Origin: Haloarcula sp. DT43 | GTDB taxonomy: Archaea > Halobacteriota > Halobacteria > Halobacteriales > Haloarculaceae | Assembly: GCF_037078405.1 (NCBI RefSeq) | Contig: NZ_JAYMGZ010000001.1 | Location: forward strand, 1,116,001 to 1,180,000 | Direction of reading: 5' to 3' | Length of the DNA: 64,000 nucleotides | Shown: positions 33,107 through 41,300 of the stretch, piece by piece | How the letters are laid out: every line of letters starts with the position of its first letter | Position numbering within the stretch: the first letter of the stretch is position 1 | Position numbers and translations under genes: made by a program | The notes under the pieces: model-generated | The model's input: the letters and a program-made list of their open reading frames with translations, nothing else | The model's database searches: none | Told to the model about the DNA's origin: nothing

Positions 33107-35332
33107 ATGAACGAAGTCCAATTGGAAGTGGCGAAGGCGTACCCGAACGACTCGGGGCGCGGCATCGCCCGACTCGACCCCGACACGCTGCTGCACCTCA
33201 AGCTTTCCCCCGGCGACATCATCGAGATAGAAGGGAGCGACACGACCGCGGCCAAGGTGTGGCGCGCCGACCGGCAGGACTGGAACACCGACACCGTCCG
33301 CATCGACGGCTTCACGCGCCAGAACGCCGACGTGGGCATCGGCGAGCGCGTCACCATCCGCAAGGCCGAGGCCGAGAAGGCCGACAAGCTCGTCCTCGCG
33401 CCGCCGGAGGAGGCGTCGGTCCAGTTCGGCTCCGACGCCGCCGGCATGGTCAAACGGCAGATACTCAAACGGCCGGTCGTCGAGCGCGACATCGTCCCGG
33501 TGATGTCCTCGACGAACCACCCGTTCATGCGCTCGCCCGGCCAGGCCATCCCGCTCATCGCGGTCGAGACCGAGCCCGAGGGCGTCTGTCTCATCACCGA
33601 GGACACCGAGGTCGAACTCCGCGAGGAGCCCATCTCCGGGTTCGAGAAGACCGGCGGCGGCATCACCTACGAGGACATCGGCGGCCTCCAGAACGAGATT
33701 CAGCGGGTCCGCGAGATGGTCGAACTGCCGATGAAACACCCCCAGATATTCAAGAAACTCGGCATCGAGCCGCCACAGGGGGTCCTGCTCCACGGGCCGC
33801 CCGGCACCGGGAAGACCCTGCTCGCGAAGGCCGTCGCCAACGAGACCTCCGCCAGTTTCTTCTCTATCGCCGGCCCCGAGATAATCTCGAAGTACTACGG
33901 CGAGTCCGAACAGCAGTTACGCGAGATATTCGAGGACGCGAGCGAGGAATCGCCCTCGATAATCTTCATCGACGAACTGGACTCCATCGCGCCAAAGCGC
34001 GAGGACGTGACCGGCGAGGTCGAGCGCCGGGTCGTCGCACAGCTGCTGACGATGATGGACGGCCTCGAATCGCGGGGCCAGGTCATCGTCATCGCCGCGA
34101 CGAACCGCGTCGACAGCGTGGACCCGGCGCTGCGCCGTCCGGGCCGGTTCGACCGCGAAATCGAAATCGGCGTGCCAGACGAAGTGGGCCGGGAGGAAAT
34201 CCTCCAGATTCACACCCGCGGCATGCCGCTGTCGGACGACGTGAACCTCGCCAAGCTGGCGACGGACACGCACGGCTTCGTCGGGGCCGACATCGAGAGC
34301 CTCACCAAGGAAGCCGCGATGAAGGCGCTCCGTCGGTACCTCCCCGAAATCGACCTGGACGAGGAGGACATCCCGCCGAGCCTCATCGACCGGATGATAA
34401 TCAAGCGCGACGACTTCAAGGGCGCGCTCAACGAGGTGAGTCCGTCGGCGATGCGGGAGGTGCTGGTGGAGCTCCCGAAGGTGTCCTGGGACAGCGTCGG
34501 CGGTCTCAGCGAGCCCAAAGAGCAGGTCCAGGAGGCCGTCGAGTGGCCGATGAACTCCCCGGAGAAGTTCGAGCGCATGGGCGTGACGCCGCCCTCGGGG
34601 GTGTTGCTGTACGGCCCGCCCGGGACTGGGAAGACGCTCATGGCGAAGGCCGTCGCCAACGAGACGGACGCGAACTTCATCTCGGTCCGTGGCCCGCAAC
34701 TGCTCAGCAAGTGGGTCGGCGAGAGCGAGAAGGCCATCCGCCAGACGTTCCGGAAGGCCCGCCAAGTCGCTCCGACCATCATCTTCTTCGACGAGCTCGA
34801 CTCGCTGGCTCCGGGTCGGGGCGGCGAGATGGGGTCGAACGTCTCCGAGCGCGTCGTCAATCAGCTGTTGACCGAACTCGACGGGCTCGAAGAGATGGAG
34901 GACGTGATGGTCATCGGCGCGACCAACCGGCCGGACATGATAGACCCGGCGCTCATCCGCTCGGGCCGGTTCGACCGGCTGGTGATGATAGGCGAGCCCG
35001 ACATCGAGGGCCGCGAGCAGATACTGAAGATTCACACGGACGACACGCCGCTGTCGCCCGACGTGAGCCTGCGCGAACTGGCCGAGGTCAGCGACGGGTT
35101 CGTCGGCTCGGACCTCGAATCCATCGCCCGTGAGGCCGCAATCGAGGCGCTCCGCGAAGACGACGACGCGGAGGAAGTCGAGATGCGCCACTTCCGGCAG
35201 GCGATGGACAGCGTGCGCCCGACCATCACCGACGACATCCGCGAGTACTACGAGCAGATGGAAGAGGAGTTCCGCGGCGGCTCCAGCCCGCAGCGCCGGA
35301 CCGGCACCGGCGGCCGCATCGGTTTCCAGTAG
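33107..35332 (+). CDS. cdc48: Cdc48/VCP-type AAA+ ATPase
   Basis: A 741-residue archaeal p97/VAT homologue that unfolds proteins, probably feeding the proteasome. An N-terminal double-psi barrel plus four-stranded domain (1-185) precedes two AAA modules. D1 has Walker A '[18 protein letters not shown]' (about 229-246) and Walker B '[14 protein letters not shown]'. D2 has '[18 protein letters not shown]' (about 502-519) and '[16 protein letters not shown]'. Both have arginine fingers ('RRPGRFDRE', 'RSGRFDR'). The C-terminal tail is short and Gly/Arg-rich and lacks a C-terminal HbYX motif; it ends 'RIGFQ'. It is a single gene with its own promoter ('atcatataaacc'). Confidence 0.95.
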   Translation: MNEVQLEVAKAYPNDSGRGIARLDPDTLLHLKLSPGDIIEIEGSDTTAAKVWRADRQDWNTDTVRIDGFTRQNADVGIGERVTIRKAEAEKADKLVLAPPEEASVQFGSDAAGMVKRQILKRPVVERDIVPVMSSTNHPFMRSPGQAIPLIAVETEPEGVCLITEDTEVELREEPISGFEKTGGGITYEDIGGLQNEIQRVREMVELPMKHPQIFKKLGIEPPQGVLLHGPPGTGKTLLAKAVANETSASFFSIAGPEIISKYYGESEQQLREIFEDASEESPSIIFIDELDSIAPKREDVTGEVERRVVAQLLTMMDGLESRGQVIVIAATNRVDSVDPALRRPGRFDREIEIGVPDEVGREEILQIHTRGMPLSDDVNLAKLATDTHGFVGADIESLTKEAAMKALRRYLPEIDLDEEDIPPSLIDRMIIKRDDFKGALNEVSPSAMREVLVELPKVSWDSVGGLSEPKEQVQEAVEWPMNSPEKFERMGVTPPSGVLLYGPPGTGKTLMAKAVANETDANFISVRGPQLLSKWVGESEKAIRQTFRKARQVAPTIIFFDELDSLAPGRGGEMGSNVSERVVNQLLTELDGLEEMEDVMVIGATNRPDMIDPALIRSGRFDRLVMIGEPDIEGREQILKIHTDDTPLSPDVSLRELAEVSDGFVGSDLESIAREAAIEALREDDDAEEVEMRHFRQAMDSVRPTITDDIREYYEQMEEEFRGGSSPQRRTGTGGRIGFQ

Positions 35333-35396
35333 GGCCCCATCGGCGTTTCACGTGTCTCGTTTTCCGGTCGCCCGGACGCCCAGCAGCGGGTCACGT

Positions 35397-35439
35397 AACA
35401 CCGGTGTACAATTATTAGATAAATTATACAACCGGTGTT
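35397..35439. promoter_or_regulatory. inverted repeat around an AT-rich core, upstream of the oxidoreductase gene
   Basis: The arms 'aacaccggt' (35397-35405) and 'accggtgtt' (35431-35439) are perfect 9-bp inverted repeats. Their inner flanks are nearly symmetrical too ('gtacaatt' against 'aattatac'). The loop is very AT-rich in an otherwise GC-rich region. It lies 65 bp after cdc48 and 50 bp before the start of the NADP-dependent oxidoreductase gene. It looks like an operator around the TATA element ('aaattata'); a terminator is less likely because no T-run follows. Confidence 0.5.
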
Positions 35440-35488
35440 TGTTTCTCCTTTCGAAGCCCCCTTTCTGGTCCCGAGTGTACGGGGCGTG

Positions 35489-36502
35489 ATGTCCGACACG
35501 AACCGCGTCTATCGGCTGGCGAAGCGCCCCGAAGGGACCCCTGACCGCGACACGTTCGAACTCTCCGAGGAGGCGGTCCCGGAGCCGGGGCCCGGCGAGG
35601 CGCTCGTCAAGACGCTGTATCTCTCCGTCGACCCGTACATGCGCGACCGGATGAGTGCCGGGGAATCGTACGCGGACCCCTGGGCGGTCGGCGACGCGCT
35701 CCGGGGTGGGGTCGTCGGCGAGGTCGTCGAATCGAACGGCGCACGCTTCGACGAGGGCGACGTCGTCACCGGCGACCTTGAGTGGGCGGAGTACGCCACG
35801 GCACCGGGGCCGGCCCTCACACAGGTCGACCCCGAACTCGCGCCGATTTCGACGGCGCTCGGCGTGCTGGGCATGCCGGGCCTGACGGCGTACTTCGGCA
35901 CCCGAGAGGTGGCCCGACCCTCGGCCGGCGACACGTTCGTCGTCACCGGGGCTGCGGGGGCGGTCGGGTCCGTCGCGGGCCAGCTCGCCAAGCTCCAGGG
36001 CGCACGCGTCGTCGGCTTCGCCGGTTCCGACGAGAAGGTCGCGTTCCTCGAAGACGACCTCGGCTTCGACGCCGGTATCAACTACAAGGCGACCGACGAC
36101 TACCGGGCCGCCTTGGAGGAGGCCGCACCGGACGGCGTCGACGCCTACTTCGACAACGTCGGCGGCCCGATTACCGACGCGGTGTTCACGCAGCTCAACA
36201 CCGACGCCCGCGTCGCCGTCTGCGGCCAGATATCCATGTACAACGCCGAGGAGCTCCCGACGGGGCCGCGCAAGCTGACCCACGTCCTCCAGTCCCGGGC
36301 GACCGTCGAGGGCTTCCTCGTCTCTGACTTCGAGCCGCGGTTCGAGGACGCGACGGCACAGCTCGGTCAGTGGGTCGCGTCGGGCGAGGTTTCCTACCGG
36401 GAAACCGTCACCGAGGGCATCGAGAGCGCGCCAGACGCGTTCCTGGGGCTGTTCGAAGGTGAGAACATCGGCAAGCAGCTCGTGCAGGTCGCCGAGCGGT
36501 AG
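35489..36502 (+). CDS. NADP-dependent MDR-family oxidoreductase (leukotriene B4 dehydrogenase/curcumin reductase type)
   Basis: A 337-residue zinc-independent medium-chain dehydrogenase. It begins 'MSDTNRVYRLAKRPEGTPDR', then the family catalytic part 'LYLSVDPYMRDRMSAGESYA'. The coenzyme fold is 'VVTGAAGAVGSVAGQLAKLQ', with 'DAYFDNVGGPITDAVFTQLN' after it. Such enzymes reduce the C=C bond of enals and enones with NADPH. The ATG at 35489 opens directly on the family N-terminus; an upstream frame to 35435 runs through the palindromic promoter and was rejected. Probably cytoplasmic and stress-related. Confidence 0.88.
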   Translation: MSDTNRVYRLAKRPEGTPDRDTFELSEEAVPEPGPGEALVKTLYLSVDPYMRDRMSAGESYADPWAVGDALRGGVVGEVVESNGARFDEGDVVTGDLEWAEYATAPGPALTQVDPELAPISTALGVLGMPGLTAYFGTREVARPSAGDTFVVTGAAGAVGSVAGQLAKLQGARVVGFAGSDEKVAFLEDDLGFDAGINYKATDDYRAALEEAAPDGVDAYFDNVGGPITDAVFTQLNTDARVAVCGQISMYNAEELPTGPRKLTHVLQSRATVEGFLVSDFEPRFEDATAQLGQWVASGEVSYRETVTEGIESAPDAFLGLFEGENIGKQLVQVAER

Positions 36503-36519
36503 AAAACGCGATTGGCTGG

Positions 36520-37662
36520 CTACAGTTCGCCGAGTTTCCGGAGGAGCTGGCCGCGGTACTCCTCGTCGGCCTGGACGCCCTTCAGTTCGAGGACGTTCCG
36601 TTCGAGCTTGTCGAGCGCGACGTTGAACGCGGTTTCGGCCCCGTAGCCCTCACCGGAGCCGGCCGCCTGACCCTTGTTGGTCCGCAGCCGAATCTGACAC
36701 TGGATGAGCGGCGTGCCACGGAGCTTCTCCTTGTGCTCGTGGAACCGGACGTGGGCGTGCTGGACCTGCATCGCCCCGTACTTGTCCGCCACCGTCTCGA
36801 TGTCCGCCCGGATGTCCGCACGGGAGATGGTGTCGAGCAGTTTGATGTTCGTAATCTGGACGTCCATGTGCTCCTCTTCGGTGTAGGTCAGCGCACGGAG
36901 CACGTCGGTCTTCGTGAGGATGCCGGCGACGTTGGTGTCGTCGGATTCCGGCGTGACGACGAGCCCGGCGAAGTCGTTCTCGAGCATCCGCGCGACGGCG
37001 TCCTCGACGGAGTCGCCGAGCTTCGCCGTCTCGACCGGGCTGCTCATCACGTCGTAGACTGGCATGTCGAGCACGCGCTCTATCTCGCCGGAGCGGTCGC
37101 CCCGCGTCGTCTTGTTCATGTCCCGGACGACGACGTCGACGATGTCGTGGCGCGTGACCATCCCGGACAGGCCGTCGCCGTCGTCTAACACCGGGAGCCG
37201 GGAGATGCCGTGCTTCCGGAGGAGGTTGACGACCTGCCCGACGTTGGTGTCTTCCGAGACCGTGATGACGTCCTGCGTGTAGATGTCGTCGACGCTGAGC
37301 GCGTCGAGGTTGTCGAGGACAGCCGCGAGGATATCGTCCTCCGTGACGATACCCCAGAGCTCGCCCGCCTCGAACACCGGCGCGAGCTTGACCCCACCCT
37401 CGACGAGGACGCGCGCGACCTCGCGCACGTCGTCGGTGCGCTCGACCTTCGGCGCCGAGCGCGTCATCGCCCCCGCTTTCGCGTTGTCCTCGACGTGGGA
37501 CTGGACCAACTGTTTCTGCGTGATAACGCCAGCGTAGTCACCGTCTTCCGTGACGATGATGCCTTTGGGGTTCTCGCGTTCGAAGATAGACCGGACTTTC
37601 CCCAGGCGCTTGTTGGCGTCGACCTCGACAAACTCTCTGGTGGCGATATCAGCAATATCCAT
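36520..37662 (-). CDS. four-CBS-domain protein with probable HPF/RaiA-like C-terminus
   Basis: A 380-residue protein with two CBS pairs (Bateman modules): CBS1 about 5-55 ('KGIIVTEDGDYAGVITQKQL'), CBS2 about 65-115 ('KLAPVFEAGELWGIVTEDDI'), CBS3 about 125-180 ('SRLPVLDDGDGLSGMVTRHD') and CBS4 about 200-260 ('FAGLVVTPESDDTNVAGILT'). These usually bind adenine nucleotides. The last 110 residues ('QVQHAHVRFHEHKEKLRGT' and 'GYGAETAFNVALDKLERNVL') have the strand-helix pattern and spacing of ribosome hibernation factors. This suggests an energy-sensing factor that binds ribosomes. The CBS part is certain; the C-terminal assignment is moderate. ATG start at 37662. Confidence 0.82.
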   Translation of the reverse strand: MDIADIATREFVEVDANKRLGKVRSIFERENPKGIIVTEDGDYAGVITQKQLVQSHVEDNAKAGAMTRSAPKVERTDDVREVARVLVEGGVKLAPVFEAGELWGIVTEDDILAAVLDNLDALSVDDIYTQDVITVSEDTNVGQVVNLLRKHGISRLPVLDDGDGLSGMVTRHDIVDVVVRDMNKTTRGDRSGEIERVLDMPVYDVMSSPVETAKLGDSVEDAVARMLENDFAGLVVTPESDDTNVAGILTKTDVLRALTYTEEEHMDVQITNIKLLDTISRADIRADIETVADKYGAMQVQHAHVRFHEHKEKLRGTPLIQCQIRLRTNKGQAAGSGEGYGAETAFNVALDKLERNVLELKGVQADEEYRGQLLRKLGEL

Positions 37663-37770
37663 CGTTCTTCACAGTTCGTAGATTCGACGTGTGGGGTTAT
37701 CAAGGTTGGTTAAGTCCCCAGGAACCGGGAGACGGACGAAGCTTTAGGCCCTTGGCTCTAAGGCCGGTGT

Positions 37771-38091
37771 ATGCTGCCGGACATCGGTGTCTTCGGCCCC
37801 TACACCTATCTGGTCACGGAGGTGGTCTGGGGGTCGATTGCCCTCGTGTTGCTCTGGCGCGCGAACGCCCTCCGGACGGCAGCCACGACCATCGCCGTTC
37901 TCTATCCGATTGCGTACGTCTGGGACTGGTACACGCTGACCGTCGGCGTCTTCGCCATCGAACTCCGGACCGGGGTCGACCTGCTCGGGATTCCCATCGA
38001 GGAACACATCTTCATCGTCGTGGTACCCGCGCTCGTGCTGGGCATCCACGAGAATCTGCACGGACGCAGACGCGAACCACACGACGACTGA
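37771..38091 (+). CDS. single-domain lycopene cyclase-like membrane protein
   Basis: This 106-residue protein has three transmembrane helices and the lycopene cyclase domain (CrtYcd) pattern. 'YLVTEVVWGSIALVLLWRA' is the first helix, and 'VWDWYTLTVGVFAIE' is followed by 'GVDLLGIPIEEHIFIVVVP' with the conserved P-x-E-E. Full haloarchaeal lycopene cyclases carry two such domains in one chain; here there is only one. It could act as a homodimer or with another half enzyme. A TATA-like 'ctttaggc' lies about 30 nt before the ATG. No carotenoid genes are adjacent. Confidence 0.78.
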   Translation: MLPDIGVFGPYTYLVTEVVWGSIALVLLWRANALRTAATTIAVLYPIAYVWDWYTLTVGVFAIELRTGVDLLGIPIEEHIFIVVVPALVLGIHENLHGRRREPHDD

Positions 38092-38266
38092 GCCCGACAC
38101 GGGTTCAGCCGGTACCCGACGCTGTATCAGCGGTACAACCGGCCGTTCGCTGTCTGGGAGGGAACCCCCGATTTCGTCCGTCTCCGGCCACGAGGTCCGC
38201 ATCTGTCCTGTGCAGACATCTCTCACAGTAGCTATATGTGTCAGCCGAAAGTGCTGTCAGGTAGCC

Positions 38267-38758
38267 ATGAGTGATTCCGCCCCGACACCTCACATCGAGC
38301 TGTACGTCCGGTCGATGCTTCCCGACGGCGCACACGAACGCCAGGAAGAGGTCATCGGGCGACTCGAAACGCTGGACGAGAACGACCGCATCGACGGGTT
38401 CAGCGTCATCGTCTGGGGCAAACACATCGCGCCGCGGTCGGCCGCCGCCCGCACGGCGGAGGGCAAATACATCCTGAACCGCATCGCCGAGTTCAAGCAG
38501 TGGGCGCTGACCAACAACGTCTCGCTCGACTCCTTTTACCAAGACACCACCGTCGATTCGGAGGCGGCACAGTCGGCGTACGACGCCATGACGTTGCCAG
38601 TCATGGGGCTGGCCGAGTACGACGGCAGCGAACTCGTCCACGTCGCTCCCTGTACGCGAGACGAGACCGTCCACACGATTATGGACCGCATCGAGCGCCT
38701 CGAAGCGGGCCAACCGTCCGCGCTCGAACAGGACCGCGGCGACGTGAGCGTCGTCTGA
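38267..38758 (+). CDS. hypothetical haloarchaeal protein
   Basis: A 163-residue soluble protein seen as a haloarchaeal-type hypothetical. It contains 'HIELYVRSMLPDGAHERQEE', then 'IDGFSVIVWGKHIAPRSAAA' and 'FYQDTTVDSEAAQSAY', and ends in a low-complexity tail. The fold looks alpha/beta with two similar strands, but I do not recognise the family. The ATG at 38267 ('MSDSAPTPH') was chosen over the upstream GTG/ATG region at 38210 because of the compositional break. It is convergent with the winged-helix gene that follows. Confidence 0.68.
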   Translation: MSDSAPTPHIELYVRSMLPDGAHERQEEVIGRLETLDENDRIDGFSVIVWGKHIAPRSAAARTAEGKYILNRIAEFKQWALTNNVSLDSFYQDTTVDSEAAQSAYDAMTLPVMGLAEYDGSELVHVAPCTRDETVHTIMDRIERLEAGQPSALEQDRGDVSVV

Positions 38759-38770
38759 CGCGGGCCTCGG

Positions 38771-39124
38771 CTACGACGACCGGACCGTCTCGACGTAGGG
38801 TCTGAACTGGTCTATCTCCGACAGCACCTGGAGTACTTCCTCGGGGTTCCCCGCCAGTTCGTACCCCGGCCGCCCCTTCCCCGTCGGCGACTCCGTCTGT
38901 TCGTTCACCAACAGCCCCTTCTCGGCGAGTCGGCCCAGCGCCGCGATGACCTCCTGGCGCTCGACGCCGCCGAACGGCTGGCGGTCGATGTCCGCGAGGT
39001 GAGCCTTCGCCGTCTGTGTCACGTGGTAGGAGTGGGCCGGTGTCTCGCCGGCGGTTTCGAGTTCCGCGACCGCGAGCAACACGAACTGTTCGAAGGGGTC
39101 CGCCGACTGAACCGTATCTCTCAT
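38771..39124 (-). CDS. small winged-helix protein
   Basis: This 117-residue protein looks like a single winged-helix domain: 'FEQFVLLAVAELETAGETPA', 'YHVTQTAKAHLADIDRQPF', 'GGVERQEVIAALGRLAEKGL' and the wing 'PTGKGRPGYELAGNPEEVLQ'. The layout recalls the C-terminal DNA-binding domain of Cdc6 proteins and standalone haloarchaeal wHTH regulators. The ATG at 39124 starts the domain; the longer frame upstream is rejected. The target is unknown. It lies 286 bp from the tRNA-Val gene; that gap holds no gene I can support. Confidence 0.68.
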   Translation of the reverse strand: MRDTVQSADPFEQFVLLAVAELETAGETPAHSYHVTQTAKAHLADIDRQPFGGVERQEVIAALGRLAEKGLLVNEQTESPTGKGRPGYELAGNPEEVLQVLSEIDQFRPYVETVRSS

Positions 39125-39410
39125 ACAGATGACTCTAACGCGGTCAGGCCAAGAAAGTACTGGACGCGTCCGTCGGGCCGTCGGCCGTGACGAAACGACC
39201 CCCGCCGTCGGAACCACTGCCTCGACGGGGGACAAGCGGCCTCGAGTCCCCGCTCGGATAGTTCAGTCAGTCGCAACAGAAGCAGCGGGGTCGGGCGGAC
39301 AGTGTACCGACGAGAGGCGACTGCCTCACTTCGTTCGGCGCTGCGACTCTCGGGGTTCGAATCCTTGACTACTGCGACTCGCTTCGCTCGTCGATTAGCG
39401 ACGGTAGAAG

Positions 39411-39485
39411 TGGGTTCGGGCGGATTTGAACCGCCGGCCTCCTCCATGTCAAGGAGGTGTCATAACCGACCTAGACCACGAACCC
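39411..39485 (-). tRNA. tRNA-Val(GAC)
   Basis: The minus strand folds into a full cloverleaf. The acceptor arms 'GGGTTCG' and 'CGAACCC' pair with 7 bp and have an A discriminator. The anticodon stem 'CCTCC/GGAGG' encloses the loop 'TTGACAT' with anticodon GAC, and the T-arm is 'GGCGG TTCAAAT CCGCC'. CCA is not encoded. It reads valine GUC/GUU codons. There is no intron in the anticodon loop. Confidence 0.97.
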
Positions 39486-39613
39486 TCACTGCGAGGTACA
39501 CCTCATTGTTCCCGGTGGGTGTAATTGAAGGTTTCGAATTCCGTATCGCTACGTCGTCTGTTGATTGCCCACACATTTCCGTCGACGGCGGGGGGTCCCG
39601 ATAGGCTTAAGTC

Positions 39614-39633
39614 AATGTACGGATTTGTACATT
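39614..39633. promoter_or_regulatory. TGTAC...GTACA palindrome at the trpD promoter
   Basis: 'aatgtac' and 'gtacatt' are perfect 7-bp inverted arms separated by 6 bp. They lie between a TATA-like 'cttaagtc' (39606-39613) and the trpD start, 31 bp before the ATG, covering the likely transcription start. The arms resemble the TGTACA box bound by the archaeal tryptophan repressor TrpY in Methanothermobacter. A tryptophan-responsive repressor site is therefore plausible. Confidence 0.55.
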
Positions 39634-39663
39634 ACAACACGAAAGAGTCCATTGGTGAATACA

Positions 39664-40659
39664 ATGAAAGAGTACATCGAACGCGTTACTGACGGCGAGG
39701 ACCTGACACAGGACGAGGCTCGGGCCGTTGCGACGACGGTCTTCGAGGACGCGACCGAGGCCCAAATCGGTGCGCTTCTGGCCGCACTGCGGGCCAAGGG
39801 GGAGACCGAGGCCGAGATAGCCGGCTTCGCGGAGGGGATGCGCGACGCCGCACGGACCATCCGACCCGAACGGGAGGGGCTGGTCGACACCTGCGGGACG
39901 GGCGGCGACGACTACAACACCATCAACGTCTCGACGACGAGCGCCATCGTGGCCGCCGGGGCCGGCGTCCCGATTGCCAAACACGGCAACTACTCCGTCT
40001 CCTCCTCGTCGGGGAGCGCCGACGTGCTCGAAGAGGTCGGCGTCGACATCGAGGCCGAACCGCCGGAGGTCGAGGAGACAATCGAGCGTGAGGGTATCGG
40101 CTTCATGCTCGCGCCCGTGTTCCACCCGGCGATGAAGGCCGTCATCGGCCCGCGCCAGGAACTGGGCATGCGGACCGTCTTCAACATCCTCGGGCCGCTG
40201 ACGAACCCCGCCGACGCCGACGCGCAAGTGCTGGGCGTCTACGACCCGGACCTCGTTCCGGTGATGGCCGAGGCGCTTGCTCGCCTGGACGTCGAGCGGG
40301 CACTGGTCGTCCACGGCGACGGCCTCGACGAAATCGCCATCCACGGCGAGACGGCCGTCGCGGAGGTCACCGGCGACCGCATCGCGGAGTACACCATCAC
40401 GCCGGAGGACATGGGCCTGGAGACCCACGACATCGAGGACATCGCGGGCGGTGAGCCCGCGGAGAACGCGGCCGACCTCCGCGGCATCGTCTCGGGCGAG
40501 GTCACCGGCGCGAAGCGGGACATCATCCTCGCCAACGCCGGCGCGGCCATCTACGTCGCCGGCGTCGCCGACACACACGAGGCGGGCGTCGAACAGGCCC
40601 GGCAGGCCATCGAATCGGGCGCGGCGGCCGACAAACTCGACGACCTCATCGGGGCATGA
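39664..40659 (+). CDS. trpD: anthranilate phosphoribosyltransferase TrpD
   Basis: A 331-residue enzyme that joins anthranilate to PRPP in tryptophan synthesis. It has an N-terminal helical domain and 'LVDTCGTGGDDYNTINVST' with the PRPP-binding Gly-rich loop. 'PIAKHGNYSVSSSSGSADVL' carries the KHGN and SSGSAD motifs, and 'RTVFNILGPLTNPADADAQV' includes the catalytic 'NxLGPLxNP'. It is the first gene of the trpDFEG operon; the ATG at 39664 is downstream of the TGTAC palindrome. trpF overlaps its end by 4 bp. Confidence 0.96.
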   Translation: MKEYIERVTDGEDLTQDEARAVATTVFEDATEAQIGALLAALRAKGETEAEIAGFAEGMRDAARTIRPEREGLVDTCGTGGDDYNTINVSTTSAIVAAGAGVPIAKHGNYSVSSSSGSADVLEEVGVDIEAEPPEVEETIEREGIGFMLAPVFHPAMKAVIGPRQELGMRTVFNILGPLTNPADADAQVLGVYDPDLVPVMAEALARLDVERALVVHGDGLDEIAIHGETAVAEVTGDRIAEYTITPEDMGLETHDIEDIAGGEPAENAADLRGIVSGEVTGAKRDIILANAGAAIYVAGVADTHEAGVEQARQAIESGAAADKLDDLIGA

Positions 40660-41300
40660 CGCGCGTGAAAATCTGTGGCGTAACGGACGGCGCGGACCGC
40701 GACGCCGTCGTCGCGGCCGGCGCTGACGCGGTCGGCGTCATCCACGGCGTCCCGGTCGACACGCCTCGCGAGGTCGACGAGGAGCAGGCCGAGACGCTCG
40801 TCGGCGGCGTCCCGCCGTTCGTGACGAGCGTGCTGGTGACGATGCCGACGACGGTCCAGGAGGCCGTCAGGCGCGTCGACGGCGTCGAACCCGACGCCGT
40901 GCAGGTCCACGACGGGCTCTCGCCGTCGGAACTCGGGGCCCTCGACAGCCGAATCTCCCAGCAAATCGTCGCCGTGGTCGCGGCGGACGCGCCGGACATC
41001 GAGGAGTACGCCGCCCACGCCGACGCCCTGCTCGTGGACTCGGTCGACGCCGACGGCGGCGGCGGCACAGGCGAGACTCACGACTGGGAGCGCACGCGCG
41101 AGGTCGTCGCCTCGCTGGACGCCCCCGTCGTGCTGGCCGGCGGGCTGACCCCCGAGAACGTCGCGGCGGCCGTCGAGACGGTCGACCCGTTCGCCGTCGA
41201 CGTGGCCAGCGGCGTCGAGCAGTCGGGCGGTCGGAAGGACCACGACGCCGTCGAGCGGTTCGTCCGCAACGCCACGCGAGCGACGGGGGGTGCAGCATGA
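40656..41300 (+). CDS. trpF: phosphoribosylanthranilate isomerase TrpF
   Basis: A 214-residue TIM-barrel enzyme that isomerises phosphoribosylanthranilate. The start is 'MTRVKICGVTDGADRDAV', with the catalytic Cys in 'KICG'. The phosphate-binding end is 'LAGGLTPENVAAAVETVDPF' then 'AVDVASGVEQSGGRKD', with its catalytic Asp. It starts in an ATGA overlap with trpD and overlaps trpE by 4 bp, so translation is coupled. The insert 'DSVDADGGGGTGETHD' replaces the usual loop. Confidence 0.95.
   Translation: MTRVKICGVTDGADRDAVVAAGADAVGVIHGVPVDTPREVDEEQAETLVGGVPPFVTSVLVTMPTTVQEAVRRVDGVEPDAVQVHDGLSPSELGALDSRISQQIVAVVAADAPDIEEYAAHADALLVDSVDADGGGGTGETHDWERTREVVASLDAPVVLAGGLTPENVAAAVETVDPFAVDVASGVEQSGGRKDHDAVERFVRNATRATGGAA

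Noticed and set aside
39340-39360. A 'gggttcgaatcc' T-loop-like sequence 50-70 bp from the tRNA-Val gene, considered as a second tRNA or an attachment site
   Set aside because: No acceptor, D-arm or anticodon stem could be built around it, and it does not repeat the 3' end of the tRNA-Val gene. No integrase gene is near.
39121-39447. A 108-codon minus-strand frame starting 'MEEAGGSNPPEPTS'
   Set aside because: Its start is a translation of the tRNA-Val gene, a well-known false gene type, and the rest has no support.
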